A stretch of 64,000 nt of DNA from Calothrix sp. 336/3 (GTDB taxonomy: Bacteria; Cyanobacteriota; Cyanobacteriia; Cyanobacteriales; Nostocaceae), in the NCBI RefSeq assembly GCF_000734895.2, contig NZ_CP011382.1, positions 1,776,700-1,840,699 of the forward strand, given 5' to 3'. The notes beneath the pieces were generated by a model. It searched no databases. It was given only the letters and a program-made list of their open reading frames with translations, and was not told the DNA's origin. This document shows, piece after piece, positions 38,200-47,013 of the stretch (positions within the stretch are counted from its first letter, which is position 1; every line of letters starts with the position of its first letter). Made by a program: the position numbers and the translations under genes.

Positions 38200-39360
38200 C
38201 TATTTTTGCAAAACAAAAGAAGTCACATCTGCAAACAACTGTGCTGCCGTTTCCGGTGTATGTTGTGCAATAATTTCACGAGACTGTTGCCCCATAGAAA
38301 CTACCAAATCAGGATTTTCTATCAAACGTGCCATCATATCTGCAAGTTCAGAAGGATTATAGGGGTCAAATACATAACCATTCTTCTGTGAAACCACCAT
38401 CTCAGATGCTCCTGCCCATTGAGAACAGACAACAGGTTTACCAAAAGCCATTGCCTCTAGTACTACCATTCCCCAGGTATCTTCTAGAGATGGGAAAACA
38501 AAGACATCTGCATGATTGAAATATTCACCCAATTGTCCATAATCAACCCAACCTATCCATTGGATGTTATCTGCAAGACCCTGATTTTCTACAAAGTTTC
38601 TTAGTTCATCTTTTTGTGGACCAGTACCAATAATTTGTAACTGGTAATTTTCATAACCCCTTTGCTTCAAAATTGCACAGGATTGCAAAAGTAAATCAAT
38701 ACCTTTCCTTGCCTCTAATCTACCCACGTAAAGAAATACCGGATGTTGTGTTTTCTGGCATACGCTAGACGAAGATTCCCTAACTTTTTGCAGAAGAGCT
38801 TCAGATTCAGGAACCATATAAGGTTGAGCAAATATATGGCTTGGATTAACTCCTAAGACATCTACAAGATATTTTTTACCCTCATTACTATTTGTAATAA
38901 AAGCATCAGAAAAACGAGATATCAGCCATCGGATAAAAGTACGAAATTTAGAATTTCGATGATCTACATTCGGTGCACTACCTTCGTAGGCAATCACTAA
39001 TTGCCATCTACCCAAGGGCTTAAATAGTAATGCAAATAAAGTCCACAAAGAATAAGAGCTAGCAAAAATGACATCCGGTTTAAAATCAAGTAAACGACCA
39101 ATAATATTTGGAGATAACAGAATAAAAACTTGATTATATCCCTTGGATACCTTCTGAGTTTCTAGCAGTTGGACTTTACCAACTAACTCTATCGCTTCTG
39201 CACTAGGAGCAGTAGTGTCAAAGTTAGGCCAAACACGACCTGTATAGAGAATTGTCTCGTGGTAAATATTGCGTAAGGAGTGGAGTACAGGTTGCCAATA
39301 AGCACCTAACTCTACTGACGGTAAAAGTAGAGCAATTCGTAAGTTTTTCGATTTATTCAT
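38200..39360 (-). CDS. GT4-family glycosyltransferase (exopolysaccharide)
   Basis: A 386-residue GT-B enzyme. The donor-binding half has PVFLYVGRLEARKGIDLLLQSCAIL (about 207-231), IQWIGWVDYGQLGEYFNHADVFVFPSLEDTWGMVVLEAMAFGKPVVCSQWAGASEMV (about 270-326, with the EX7E-like motif) and a NGYVFDPYNPSELA tail. The N-terminal acceptor domain is less conserved. It is expected to act on the cytoplasmic face of the membrane on the growing repeat unit. Donor and acceptor are unknown. Confidence 0.9.
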   Translation of the reverse strand: MNKSKNLRIALLLPSVELGAYWQPVLHSLRNIYHETILYTGRVWPNFDTTAPSAEAIELVGKVQLLETQKVSKGYNQVFILLSPNIIGRLLDFKPDVIFASSYSLWTLFALLFKPLGRWQLVIAYEGSAPNVDHRNSKFRTFIRWLISRFSDAFITNSNEGKKYLVDVLGVNPSHIFAQPYMVPESEALLQKVRESSSSVCQKTQHPVFLYVGRLEARKGIDLLLQSCAILKQRGYENYQLQIIGTGPQKDELRNFVENQGLADNIQWIGWVDYGQLGEYFNHADVFVFPSLEDTWGMVVLEAMAFGKPVVCSQWAGASEMVVSQKNGYVFDPYNPSELADMMARLIENPDLVVSMGQQSREIIAQHTPETAAQLFADVTSFVLQK

Positions 39361-39428
39361 CTTAATTACAAGAATGTAAAATCACAAATCATATGAGGAT
39401 ATTTCTCTTGGAATTTATACTCGTACTA

Positions 39429-40286
39429 TTAAATTTTCACTGTTTTTAGAGTCAGTCTGGCGTAGGGAAGTAACCAGTAAATCATCCAAAAAGCTCCCGC
39501 ATGACGATGGCAAAATACTTTCCATTCTTTGATAGGTAAGCCTCTAGGTTGATTGATTTTTTCCCATCGTTCTTTGAGACTCAGAGATAAATCATCCCAC
39601 GCTTGCTGACGTAAAGGGTTATACTCACAAGTTCCTATATATCCAGAAGCTATCCATATATTACCACCTTGTTTTTGCACTCTTAGACCATAGTCAACAT
39701 CCCCTGTACTATGGCTAAAAGATGCATCTAAATTACCGACAGCCTTCGCTACTTCTTGAGGAATAAGAACACAGTTACCATTCATTGTTAAACAAGGTTT
39801 TATTCCTTCTTCTGGCTCAATAGGGCGAAACTTCAAAGGATGCCACCAGCTTTGTTTTTCCATACCTCCGTAGGTAAATACACCCGTTTTTATATCTTGG
39901 GTAGAACCTACAACTACTGAGTGACGATGTCCTTGATGAATTAATTTTTTGGAGGCTTGAAACAAAGTTTCTAAAGCATTTTTATAAAGTAATGTATCAT
40001 CATTTAACCACAGATAATAATCATAATTAGATTTCATCGCTTCAGCAAAAGCCAGTCGCATCCCTCTATTCCAGAAGAGATTACCGTTACCTAATAATAC
40101 TTTCACTTGTGGATAATGATGACGTATGGCATCTCCTGTACCATCGCTACTACCATCATCTACTAAATAAACTTGTGTTTGGATATTGAATGTAGTTTCT
40201 TGTCGGAATAATGCCTCTAAACAAGCTAAAGTCTTGGCTCGTCGATTATGACAAGTCATGAGTACAGCTAGACGTTTTATTTCCAT
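39429..40286 (-). CDS. GT2-family glycosyltransferase (exopolysaccharide)
   Basis: A 285-residue GT-A enzyme of family GT2. The N-terminus AVLMTCHNRRAKTLACLEAL is followed by VYLVDDGSSDGTGDAI (about 40-55, nucleotide-binding), LWLNDDTLLY (about 92-101, the DXD-like metal site) and STGDVDYGLRVQKQGG (about 193-208). It lacks membrane segments. A 38-residue open frame ends 14 bp upstream. The ribosome site is AAGGAAT. Confidence 0.9.
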   Translation of the reverse strand: MEIKRLAVLMTCHNRRAKTLACLEALFRQETTFNIQTQVYLVDDGSSDGTGDAIRHHYPQVKVLLGNGNLFWNRGMRLAFAEAMKSNYDYYLWLNDDTLLYKNALETLFQASKKLIHQGHRHSVVVGSTQDIKTGVFTYGGMEKQSWWHPLKFRPIEPEEGIKPCLTMNGNCVLIPQEVAKAVGNLDASFSHSTGDVDYGLRVQKQGGNIWIASGYIGTCEYNPLRQQAWDDLSLSLKERWEKINQPRGLPIKEWKVFCHRHAGAFWMIYWLLPYARLTLKTVKI

Positions 40287-40610
40287 AATATTCCTTTTGT
40301 TTAATCGAGGCTAAATTCTTCTAAATTTACTTTTCCTAAATCTTCTGGTTTCACAAATCGAGAGTGAATACCATCAGGTAAAGTATATGTTGGATTGTAT
40401 ATTTTATTGTAAATCATAAAATATGATTCTGTTTTTGATAATTAATTGAAGTCTTTATGTTTGGACATTCAAAGACAGAAACGATAACGTTTGAGTACTT
40501 AGGATATAAAGAGCATTCAAATACATGAAAAATCAACTTACTCCTTGTGAATATTTGGATATATCGAATATAAAAAAGCAGATTTTTCTGTTAAGAATCT
40601 TTAGAGAACA
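40287..40610. other. Spacer with a small orphan reading frame
   Basis: About 320 bp between the GT2 gene and the polymerase-like gene. The only coding candidate is the 38-residue frame at 40301-40417; the rest is AT-rich with nothing recognised. Confidence 0.5.
40301..40417 (-). pseudogene. 38-residue orphan frame, possible gene remnant
   Basis: An ATG-started frame encodes 38 residues containing YNPTYTLPDGIHSRFVKPED. It has no good ribosome site. The LPDGI motif also occurs near the end of the 400-residue protein at 45811-47013 (RYLPDGISLKQLV), so this may be the C-terminal relic of a related glycosyltransferase; the match is too short to be sure. It might also be a real small gene in the operon. 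Confidence 0.3.
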
Positions 40611-41870
40611 CTAAAATGATAATGCTATTGATTTTTGCATGAATTCTATTCGCTTCAACTCTACAGCAGAAGAAAGTACAATTGAAATATAAATAACCCA
40701 ATAAATACCATTTGTAGGCAATATGATTAGCCCTTCTGCCATATTTGCCACAAAATAAAATTCCAGAAAAATCAACATCCAAAAGTACTCTATTTTTCGA
40801 GTCAATACTATTAGTTTAATTATGCGCATGACTACACTGAAGAAATGTAAGATAAAGACACAGAATCCAATCATGCCTAATTGTAAAAAGATATCTAAAA
40901 AACCATTATGAGCATGAAATATAATTTCACCACTAGCAAATTTTTCATCTAAGCCAGCCCATGTATTCATAATCACTTGATTACCATAACTGGATGTCCA
41001 AAATGCATTATATCCATAGCCCCAAAATGGTCTTTGTATACCTTGTAGTATTGATAGTTCCCAGATAGGAGTACGACCATTAAGTTCTAAATTTTTTCCT
41101 AGGATATCGACTACTATGGTTTCTAGATTCACAGCTAGTAAGGTAGCGATACTACTGCCAACTAGTAGGGCTATAAGTAGGGAAAATGCTCTGGCTTTTT
41201 TCTGCTGGATAACTTTATATAAAGGAAGTAAAGAGATGAGTAAGACCAGAGATATTAGAGCAGTTTTGCTTTGAGAGAGGATAATAAGAGCAACTGCTAA
41301 TATCAATCCTGCAATATTTATGAATCGACGATGAGATTTATCCAACAATAGAACTAAAAAGATGGAGGCAGTAAAACTCATAAAACGTCCTAAATTTTGT
41401 TTATGAGCAAAAATTCCTTGCCATGCTCCAGTACTCGTAATAGTGCTGTCAATTGCTAGAGATGGCAAGCTCAAACAAGCGATAATACTTAAAATAGCAG
41501 CGATCGCCGTCACCCAGCACAGTAAACGCAAGATTTCTCTTGGCGTGTATTGGGTAGATAAATATATACCAAACAATGTAGAACGTAATGCGGCTCGAAT
41601 ATGCATAAAAGTATCCGAGGGACTGACAGACCATAAAATGGAAATCACCGCCAATCCAACAAATATTAATAGGGACATGTCCCTTGTAGCAACGTAGGCA
41701 AATCTCGGCAAACGGCGCAGAATCAAGAAAATTACTAATGCATAGGTCAGGATATTAACAAAAGATGAATTCAGTAATGGAATCCATGTAGCTTCAGCAA
41801 TCAATAACAATAATCCGACAATGTATATCTCTATATTGTTAAAGAACAGATTGATTGATTTATTATTCAA
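40611..41870 (-). CDS. O-antigen ligase/polymerase-like membrane protein (Wzy role)
   Basis: A 419-residue protein with about ten to twelve hydrophobic segments and a large periplasmic loop near 275-315. The loop contains the typical GYGYNAFW and FHAHNGFLDIFLQLG motifs of the Wzy_C/O-antigen ligase superfamily, in which the His in HNGFL is important. In this locus it would polymerise the lipid-linked repeat units in the periplasm. No other polymerase candidate is present, which supports the role. Confidence 0.88.
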   Translation of the reverse strand: MNNKSINLFFNNIEIYIVGLLLLIAEATWIPLLNSSFVNILTYALVIFLILRRLPRFAYVATRDMSLLIFVGLAVISILWSVSPSDTFMHIRAALRSTLFGIYLSTQYTPREILRLLCWVTAIAAILSIIACLSLPSLAIDSTITSTGAWQGIFAHKQNLGRFMSFTASIFLVLLLDKSHRRFINIAGLILAVALIILSQSKTALISLVLLISLLPLYKVIQQKKARAFSLLIALLVGSSIATLLAVNLETIVVDILGKNLELNGRTPIWELSILQGIQRPFWGYGYNAFWTSSYGNQVIMNTWAGLDEKFASGEIIFHAHNGFLDIFLQLGMIGFCVFILHFFSVVMRIIKLIVLTRKIEYFWMLIFLEFYFVANMAEGLIILPTNGIYWVIYISIVLSSAVELKRIEFMQKSIALSF

Positions 41871-42000
41871 GATTTATACCTTGATGTTTTCAGAATAACT
41901 CAAGTTTCGGCTCAAAGGGTAAAAATGCTGATTTACAAAGTGAATTACCAGATTTAAATATCTCAAATTCGTGAAAAATTATGATATTCTAAGGAATTAT

Positions 42001-43263
42001 TTACCCTTGGGATGATTTGTAATCTAGGATTTGCTGGAAGAGAGACTCGTATCTTTTTGATTGCAACTCTAAACTGAATTCCTGCTCTACTTTGAGTCTG
42101 GCATTTTGTGAAAGAATCTGATGTCTGGCTTTTTCTTCTAAAACCCAAGTGATTCCTTTGGCTAAATCATCGATTTCAAATATTTGAGCCAAATAACCAT
42201 TTTTTTTATGGTCTATAATATCGTTTAATCCAGTGGTATTGAAAGCAACAACTGGTGTTCCACAGGCTAAAGATTCGGAGGCAGTTTGTCCGAAAGATTC
42301 TTGAATTGATGGAACTAGCATTAAGTCTGCTGCTGAATAGACTAGAGCTAGAGATAAATCATCACTTAATTGCCCCAAATAATGGCTTTTAAAACCGAGT
42401 GGTGGGGGTTTTTCTGGTAATGATGCACCGAAAATTACAATTTCTAGCTTATCTTCCCATCCAGACTTGCTCACCTTTTGCAGAGCTGGTTGTAGAAGGT
42501 GAAATCCTTTATTTTTATCACTTGTTGCATTCATTGCTCCAAAGAGAATCAACTGTTTATCTTGAGGTAATTTGAGTATCTCTCGTGCTATCTGAGGATT
42601 AATCGGTCGATATACCTGAGTATTTAAGCCATGGGGTACAACTTGAATAGGAAAATCTCGAAGCAAAGAGCTGGATTGAGCGCATCCTGCTAACCAACGA
42701 CTGGGTGTAACAATTGTAAGATTGAGATTTTTCCAAGCTTTTGACTTACGTTGCCATACCCAACGGGATAAGTCTAGTTCTTTTTGGCTACCTAGTTGGG
42801 GACAGACACCACAGGATTGGGTGTAGCGATCGCAACTCCAACTAGTATGACATCCCCCAGTAAATGCCCACATATCATGAAGAGTCCATACCAGGGGATA
42901 CTTGAGCCTAGCCATAGTCTCTATCTGCATATATGCAGCATTTATCCAGTGTAAGTTAATTATGTCGGGAGCCAGATTGTCAACTTGGGATACAATTTTG
43001 TCTGGCAACCATTGCAAAGAAAATAAACTTTCACGAGGTTGACGATATATTTTTAACGGCAAACTATCAAATGTCAGTTTTGCCTTGGCTATTCCCTGGG
43101 AAAGATTCATCTTTGGTGCATATATATTTTTGTCACCACTTGATTTTTCCTTGACCAACATCTGGGAATTGATATTAATATTTTGCAATCCCTGGTGTAA
43201 GCGATAGGCAGCGCGAGCAGCACCACCTTTAGTATCAGAGGTGCTAATGTGTAATACTTTCAT
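42001..43263 (-). CDS. GT4-family glycosyltransferase, paralogue A
   Basis: A 420-residue GT-B enzyme starting MKVLHISTSDTKGGAARAAYRLHQ. The acceptor half has LQWLPDKI and INLHWINAAYMQIETMARL, and WTLHDMWAFTGGCH with a cluster of cysteines (about 133-155) that may bind metal or form structure. The donor half has LFGAMNATSDKNKGFHLL (about 245) and the ESFGQTASESLACGTPVVAFNTTGLNDII block. It is very similar along its whole length to the gene at 44226-45485; the two flank a GT2 gene. They probably add related sugars. Confidence 0.92.
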   Translation of the reverse strand: MKVLHISTSDTKGGAARAAYRLHQGLQNININSQMLVKEKSSGDKNIYAPKMNLSQGIAKAKLTFDSLPLKIYRQPRESLFSLQWLPDKIVSQVDNLAPDIINLHWINAAYMQIETMARLKYPLVWTLHDMWAFTGGCHTSWSCDRYTQSCGVCPQLGSQKELDLSRWVWQRKSKAWKNLNLTIVTPSRWLAGCAQSSSLLRDFPIQVVPHGLNTQVYRPINPQIAREILKLPQDKQLILFGAMNATSDKNKGFHLLQPALQKVSKSGWEDKLEIVIFGASLPEKPPPLGFKSHYLGQLSDDLSLALVYSAADLMLVPSIQESFGQTASESLACGTPVVAFNTTGLNDIIDHKKNGYLAQIFEIDDLAKGITWVLEEKARHQILSQNARLKVEQEFSLELQSKRYESLFQQILDYKSSQG

Positions 43264-43269
43264 AAGAAT

Positions 43270-44229
43270 TTACTTGTGAATTGAATTTTCAGTTTTTATT
43301 AGTACTTTCTGTAACCTCTTGCTAATTATCTTTTTAATATCTCGCTTCACCATATCTATGGGTTTGCCACCATCATAAACGTGTCTTTGCTGGAATCTGT
43401 CAGCTTGACTGTCTGCAATGATAAAAGGTGGGTGTTTCAGGGGAAATTCCATCATCTCTGTAGGCTGATTTTCATAGGGATTGTCCTGCCTATCCAGAAA
43501 GTGAGTAGAGTCAGCGCCAAAACCAATATTGGAAACTAAGTTCACATTGGGAATAACAGTTAAATAACTTTGTAAAAAACAAGCAAATGTCCACTGGTAA
43601 TCCCATGTATAACCACAAGGATTGCTATACATCTCATCAAATATATCTGACCAATATTTAACTGTCCAAAAATCTGGAAATATGTTGTTTAAACATCCTT
43701 GGGCTTTAAATTCGGGCCAAAGTTTCATATATTGGTCATAATTTTGCCAAGAACGCTTCCACGTCGCCCAACCCCAAGAACCATTATAGCGGGAGAAATA
43801 ATAGCTGTAATCAGTTTTTTTTCTCTCCAAAAAACCATTTTGTGCCGCAATCAATCCTACACGACTATCATCTCTGTATCTCTCTAGCAGTTCTTCACAA
43901 AAGGGAAAAAATGTAGGGTGAGGTACGCAATCATCTTCAATAATAATTGCTTCTTCCACTTGTTCAAAAACCCAATCTAAACCACTAGGAAGACGTGTTG
44001 CACAACCGAGATTAGTATCGGAGTAATGTTTCATAACTTCGCAATCCCAATCTACCTGGTCAATAATGGCACGGGTCGCAGCACATTTTTCTGGTTCATC
44101 TGGGCGATCGCTACGCGGTCCATCGGCGACTACAAATAGTTTTTCTGGTTTCGCTTGGCGGATAGCATCTAAAACCTTGGCAGTCGTATGTGGTCTTTTA
44201 AAAATTACAAATACTACAGGTGTTTTCAT
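43270..44229 (-). CDS. GT2-like glycosyltransferase between paralogues
   Basis: A 319-residue GT-A protein. The start MKTPVVFVIFKRPHTTAKVLDAIR and LFVVADGPR, then EEAIIIEDDCVPHPTFFPFC (about 96-115, with the EDD metal motif), are typical of a GT2 subgroup sometimes annotated hemolytic protein HlpA-like. WGWATWKRSW (about 152-161) follows. It overlaps the upstream paralogue by four bases (ATGA) and is followed after six bases by the downstream one, so the three are one translational unit. Confidence 0.9.
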   Translation of the reverse strand: MKTPVVFVIFKRPHTTAKVLDAIRQAKPEKLFVVADGPRSDRPDEPEKCAATRAIIDQVDWDCEVMKHYSDTNLGCATRLPSGLDWVFEQVEEAIIIEDDCVPHPTFFPFCEELLERYRDDSRVGLIAAQNGFLERKKTDYSYYFSRYNGSWGWATWKRSWQNYDQYMKLWPEFKAQGCLNNIFPDFWTVKYWSDIFDEMYSNPCGYTWDYQWTFACFLQSYLTVIPNVNLVSNIGFGADSTHFLDRQDNPYENQPTEMMEFPLKHPPFIIADSQADRFQQRHVYDGGKPIDMVKRDIKKIISKRLQKVLIKTENSIHK

Positions 44230-45485
44230 GATTTATTTCCTGTTATGATAGCTTCGTCAAATAATGATAAATATCTGTTAGCTTGAATTTCGATAGTAAA
44301 CTTTTTCTCAATTGTTTCACGAGCGTTTACAGATAGCTTTTTGCTTCTTTCTTGATTTTCTAAAATCCAAATTATTCCTGCTGCTAAATCATGGGTATTA
44401 TATGGAGATGCTAAGTATCCATTCTGTTCGTGTTCAATCATATCCCCTATTCCACCTATATCAAATGCTGCACAAGGAGTACCACACGATAAAGCTTCCA
44501 TGATTGTATTCGGTAAATTGTCTTCCACTGAAGGCAGAACAAACACATCTGCTGCGGAATACACTAAAGATAAGGAGACGTTATCATTAAAAGACCCAAG
44601 GTAGTGAATGGGTAAACCAAAATCGGGTGGATTTTGTGGTTTTGATGCACCAAACACAACTAAATCAATTTTATCTTTCCAAGAAGATTGATTTATTTGA
44701 TGCAGGGCGGGCTGTAATAAATGAAATCCTTTACGTTGACTATTTGTCGCTTCTAGAGAGCCAAACAAAATTAACTGTCTATCTTGGGGTAAGTTTAAGA
44801 TTTCTCGTGCAAATTGTTTCTTAATCGGTTGATACTTTTGAATATCTATGCCGTTAGGAATCACTTCAACTCTCATGTTTTTTAACAGAGAACTAGAACT
44901 AACACATTTAGCGAGCCAATTACTCGGTGAAATTATAGTCAGACTCAAATTATTCCATGCTTTGGCTTTACGTTGCCATACCCAACTAGATAAGTCATTA
45001 GTGTGTGGACTATTAAGTTCAGGACAACTATTACAAGATGTTTGATAAAGATTGCAGTCTCCACTGTAGTGACATCCTCCAGTAAAAGCCCACATATCAT
45101 GCAGAGTCCAAAAAACAGGTTGTCTGAATTTTGCTATTGTTTCTATCTGAATCAATCCACTATTAATCCAATGTAGATTGATAATATCCGGTTTAATTTT
45201 ATTAATCTGATGATTTATATCATCTGGCAACCATTGTAGAGAAAAAATATTTTTTTTTCGTTGATTGTAAGCCTTTAATGGTAAAGAATCTAGAGTAATT
45301 CTTGCTTTAGCTATCCCTTGTAACAAATTGATTTCTGGAGCTAGTATACTTTTTTCATCACTACTTTTTTCCTGCACCAACATTTGTGAATTAGCACCTA
45401 TATGTTGTAGACCTTTATGCAAGCGGTAGGCAGCGCGTGCAGCGCCTCCGTTTAAATCATAGGTATTAATCAGAAGTGCTTTCAT
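44226..45485 (-). CDS. GT4-family glycosyltransferase, paralogue B
   Basis: A 419-residue GT-B enzyme with the same layout as paralogue A: GGAARAAYRLHKGLQ near the start, FSLQWLPDDI, INLHWINSGLIQIETIAKF, WTLHDMWAFTGGCHYSGDC and a cysteine cluster, then LILFGSLEATNSQRKGFHLLQPAL and VEDNLPNTIMEALSCGTPCAAFDIGGIGDMIEHEQNGYLA in the donor domain. The cysteine positions (CH...C...C..C) are shared with A. It is the first of three tightly packed genes; 325 bp separate it from the next gene upstream. Confidence 0.92.
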   Translation of the reverse strand: MKALLINTYDLNGGAARAAYRLHKGLQHIGANSQMLVQEKSSDEKSILAPEINLLQGIAKARITLDSLPLKAYNQRKKNIFSLQWLPDDINHQINKIKPDIINLHWINSGLIQIETIAKFRQPVFWTLHDMWAFTGGCHYSGDCNLYQTSCNSCPELNSPHTNDLSSWVWQRKAKAWNNLSLTIISPSNWLAKCVSSSSLLKNMRVEVIPNGIDIQKYQPIKKQFAREILNLPQDRQLILFGSLEATNSQRKGFHLLQPALHQINQSSWKDKIDLVVFGASKPQNPPDFGLPIHYLGSFNDNVSLSLVYSAADVFVLPSVEDNLPNTIMEALSCGTPCAAFDIGGIGDMIEHEQNGYLASPYNTHDLAAGIIWILENQERSKKLSVNARETIEKKFTIEIQANRYLSLFDEAIITGNKS

Positions 45486-45810
45486 TAAAGTTATACCAGT
45501 TAAATATATAGAAATTTGCTGTAATCAATATATAGTAAATTAAGTACTATCTCTTGAGTTTTGAGTGAGCGAGTAACGCACAAGCCGCTTATCAATATGC
45601 GCTTCCCTCTTGCCAACATAGCCTAAGGACCATTGAAAACATCAAGTATTAATCCTATTAATTATTAAAGTTAAGTGGCTCTACTTTTTACAAAGAGTGA
45701 AGTCTCTTTTTGAGATATTCTCATTTTGTATTAATATTCCTTGGACAATCATAGGTAATCATAATTACCCCATATCTTATCTTGGAAATGCCTATAAACT
45801 TTCCAAAAAG
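45486..45810. other. Spacer inside the polysaccharide locus
   Basis: About 325 bp, AT-rich, with a repeat-like segment near 45565-45620 (GAGCGAGTAACGCACAAGCC). No gene. It may hold a promoter for the three downstream glycosyltransferase genes. Confidence 0.45.
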
Positions 45811-47013
45811 TCAATTTTTTATGCCTTTTTTGGCAGCAGTCATCAGTGAAATAAATTCTGAGTAGTCAATAATCATGGATTTAATAATATCTACCAACTG
45901 TTTTAGTGAAATCCCATCTGGCAAGTAACGATATCGAAATCCAGCAATTCTTTCATCTTGTTCTGCATACAGAATATCTTGGGCAAAATTTCCCCATCTA
46001 TCCTTCGGCATAATATCAATTGTCATGCCAGCATGACCTGAAGGTAAAAGCATATTAGAACCATGTATACCAATCACTAGACGACTATCACTGTATATTT
46101 GACAAATTTTTATTTCAGATTTATCATCAAATTTTTCAACTCTCTCATCTCTTATCCAACTAGGAAATATAGTATTCTTGCCCAATCCTGTAACTACAAA
46201 TTTAGCCTCCGGTATCATTAAACTAATTCTTTGAAAAAGATTTCTTATTTTCCAATTCTGAAACCAATAAGCGAGAGATTTTAATCCAGTCTTTTTCAAT
46301 CCTCTAGCTATTAATGAATTTATCCATAGGCGATCTTCACGCCAAATAAAACTAACTATTACATCCTCTTTCTGAAAATCATGTTTAGGGATTCTTGTAA
46401 ATCTACTAATATTGAACTCTTGAGGATGAGAATATGCTTTACTCACATAGACTTCCTGAAAACGCTCCATTTCCTGAGAAACAAACTGATGAAAAGATGA
46501 ATAATGTTTTTGGGAATTTCCTAACTTGATATCTACAGTCCAAATTTCTGACACACCATCAGGAACCAGCCATCTCATAAATTTGGGTACAATAACAATC
46601 AAGCCATAATCAGAATCATTGTCTATATGGCTTTGAGCGTTTAAGAGTTTAAGTAAACAGTGTCCATAAAGAAAGTCTATACAATTTAAGATGATTACAC
46701 GCTCAGAAGATTTAAATATCTCTTTCGTAATATTAATTTTATCTTCAATGGGGTTTTTTAATGAATTCAATAGTGCTTGACTCAGCCATTCACTTCCAAA
46801 GTATTGGTTTTTCTCTAAATCAATCTGATTATTTAGTACCGTTGCATGACCAACCTTTAAATCATCAATTATTTTGGCATGACATTGGGTACATTCTGTC
46901 TCGATACAGATGTGCATACCTTGCCATAATATACTCAAGGGTTCTAAATCACCCTGACAGTGGGGACATTGTGAATTTTGATGAATATATGGTTTTATTT
47001 GAACTATCGACAT
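45811..47013 (-). CDS. Zinc-ribbon protein with GT61-like motif, putative glycosyltransferase
   Basis: A 400-residue protein that I cannot place in a named family. It opens with a four-cysteine zinc ribbon (Cys16, Cys19, Cys41, Cys44). The last third contains SRLVIGIHGSNMLLPSGHAGMTIDIMPKD, which resembles the HGAxL(A/T)N-type donor motif of GT61/DUF563 glycosyltransferases; VVTGLGKN precedes it in a Rossmann-like half. That suggests a GT-B sugar transferase fused to a metal-binding domain. There is no signal peptide or membrane segment, so it acts in the cytoplasm. It overlaps the flippase gene by 10 bp, implying coupled translation. It could also be a regulator or modifying enzyme. Confidence 0.8.
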   Translation of the reverse strand: MSIVQIKPYIHQNSQCPHCQGDLEPLSILWQGMHICIETECTQCHAKIIDDLKVGHATVLNNQIDLEKNQYFGSEWLSQALLNSLKNPIEDKINITKEIFKSSERVIILNCIDFLYGHCLLKLLNAQSHIDNDSDYGLIVIVPKFMRWLVPDGVSEIWTVDIKLGNSQKHYSSFHQFVSQEMERFQEVYVSKAYSHPQEFNISRFTRIPKHDFQKEDVIVSFIWREDRLWINSLIARGLKKTGLKSLAYWFQNWKIRNLFQRISLMIPEAKFVVTGLGKNTIFPSWIRDERVEKFDDKSEIKICQIYSDSRLVIGIHGSNMLLPSGHAGMTIDIMPKDRWGNFAQDILYAEQDERIAGFRYRYLPDGISLKQLVDIIKSMIIDYSEFISLMTAAKKGIKN

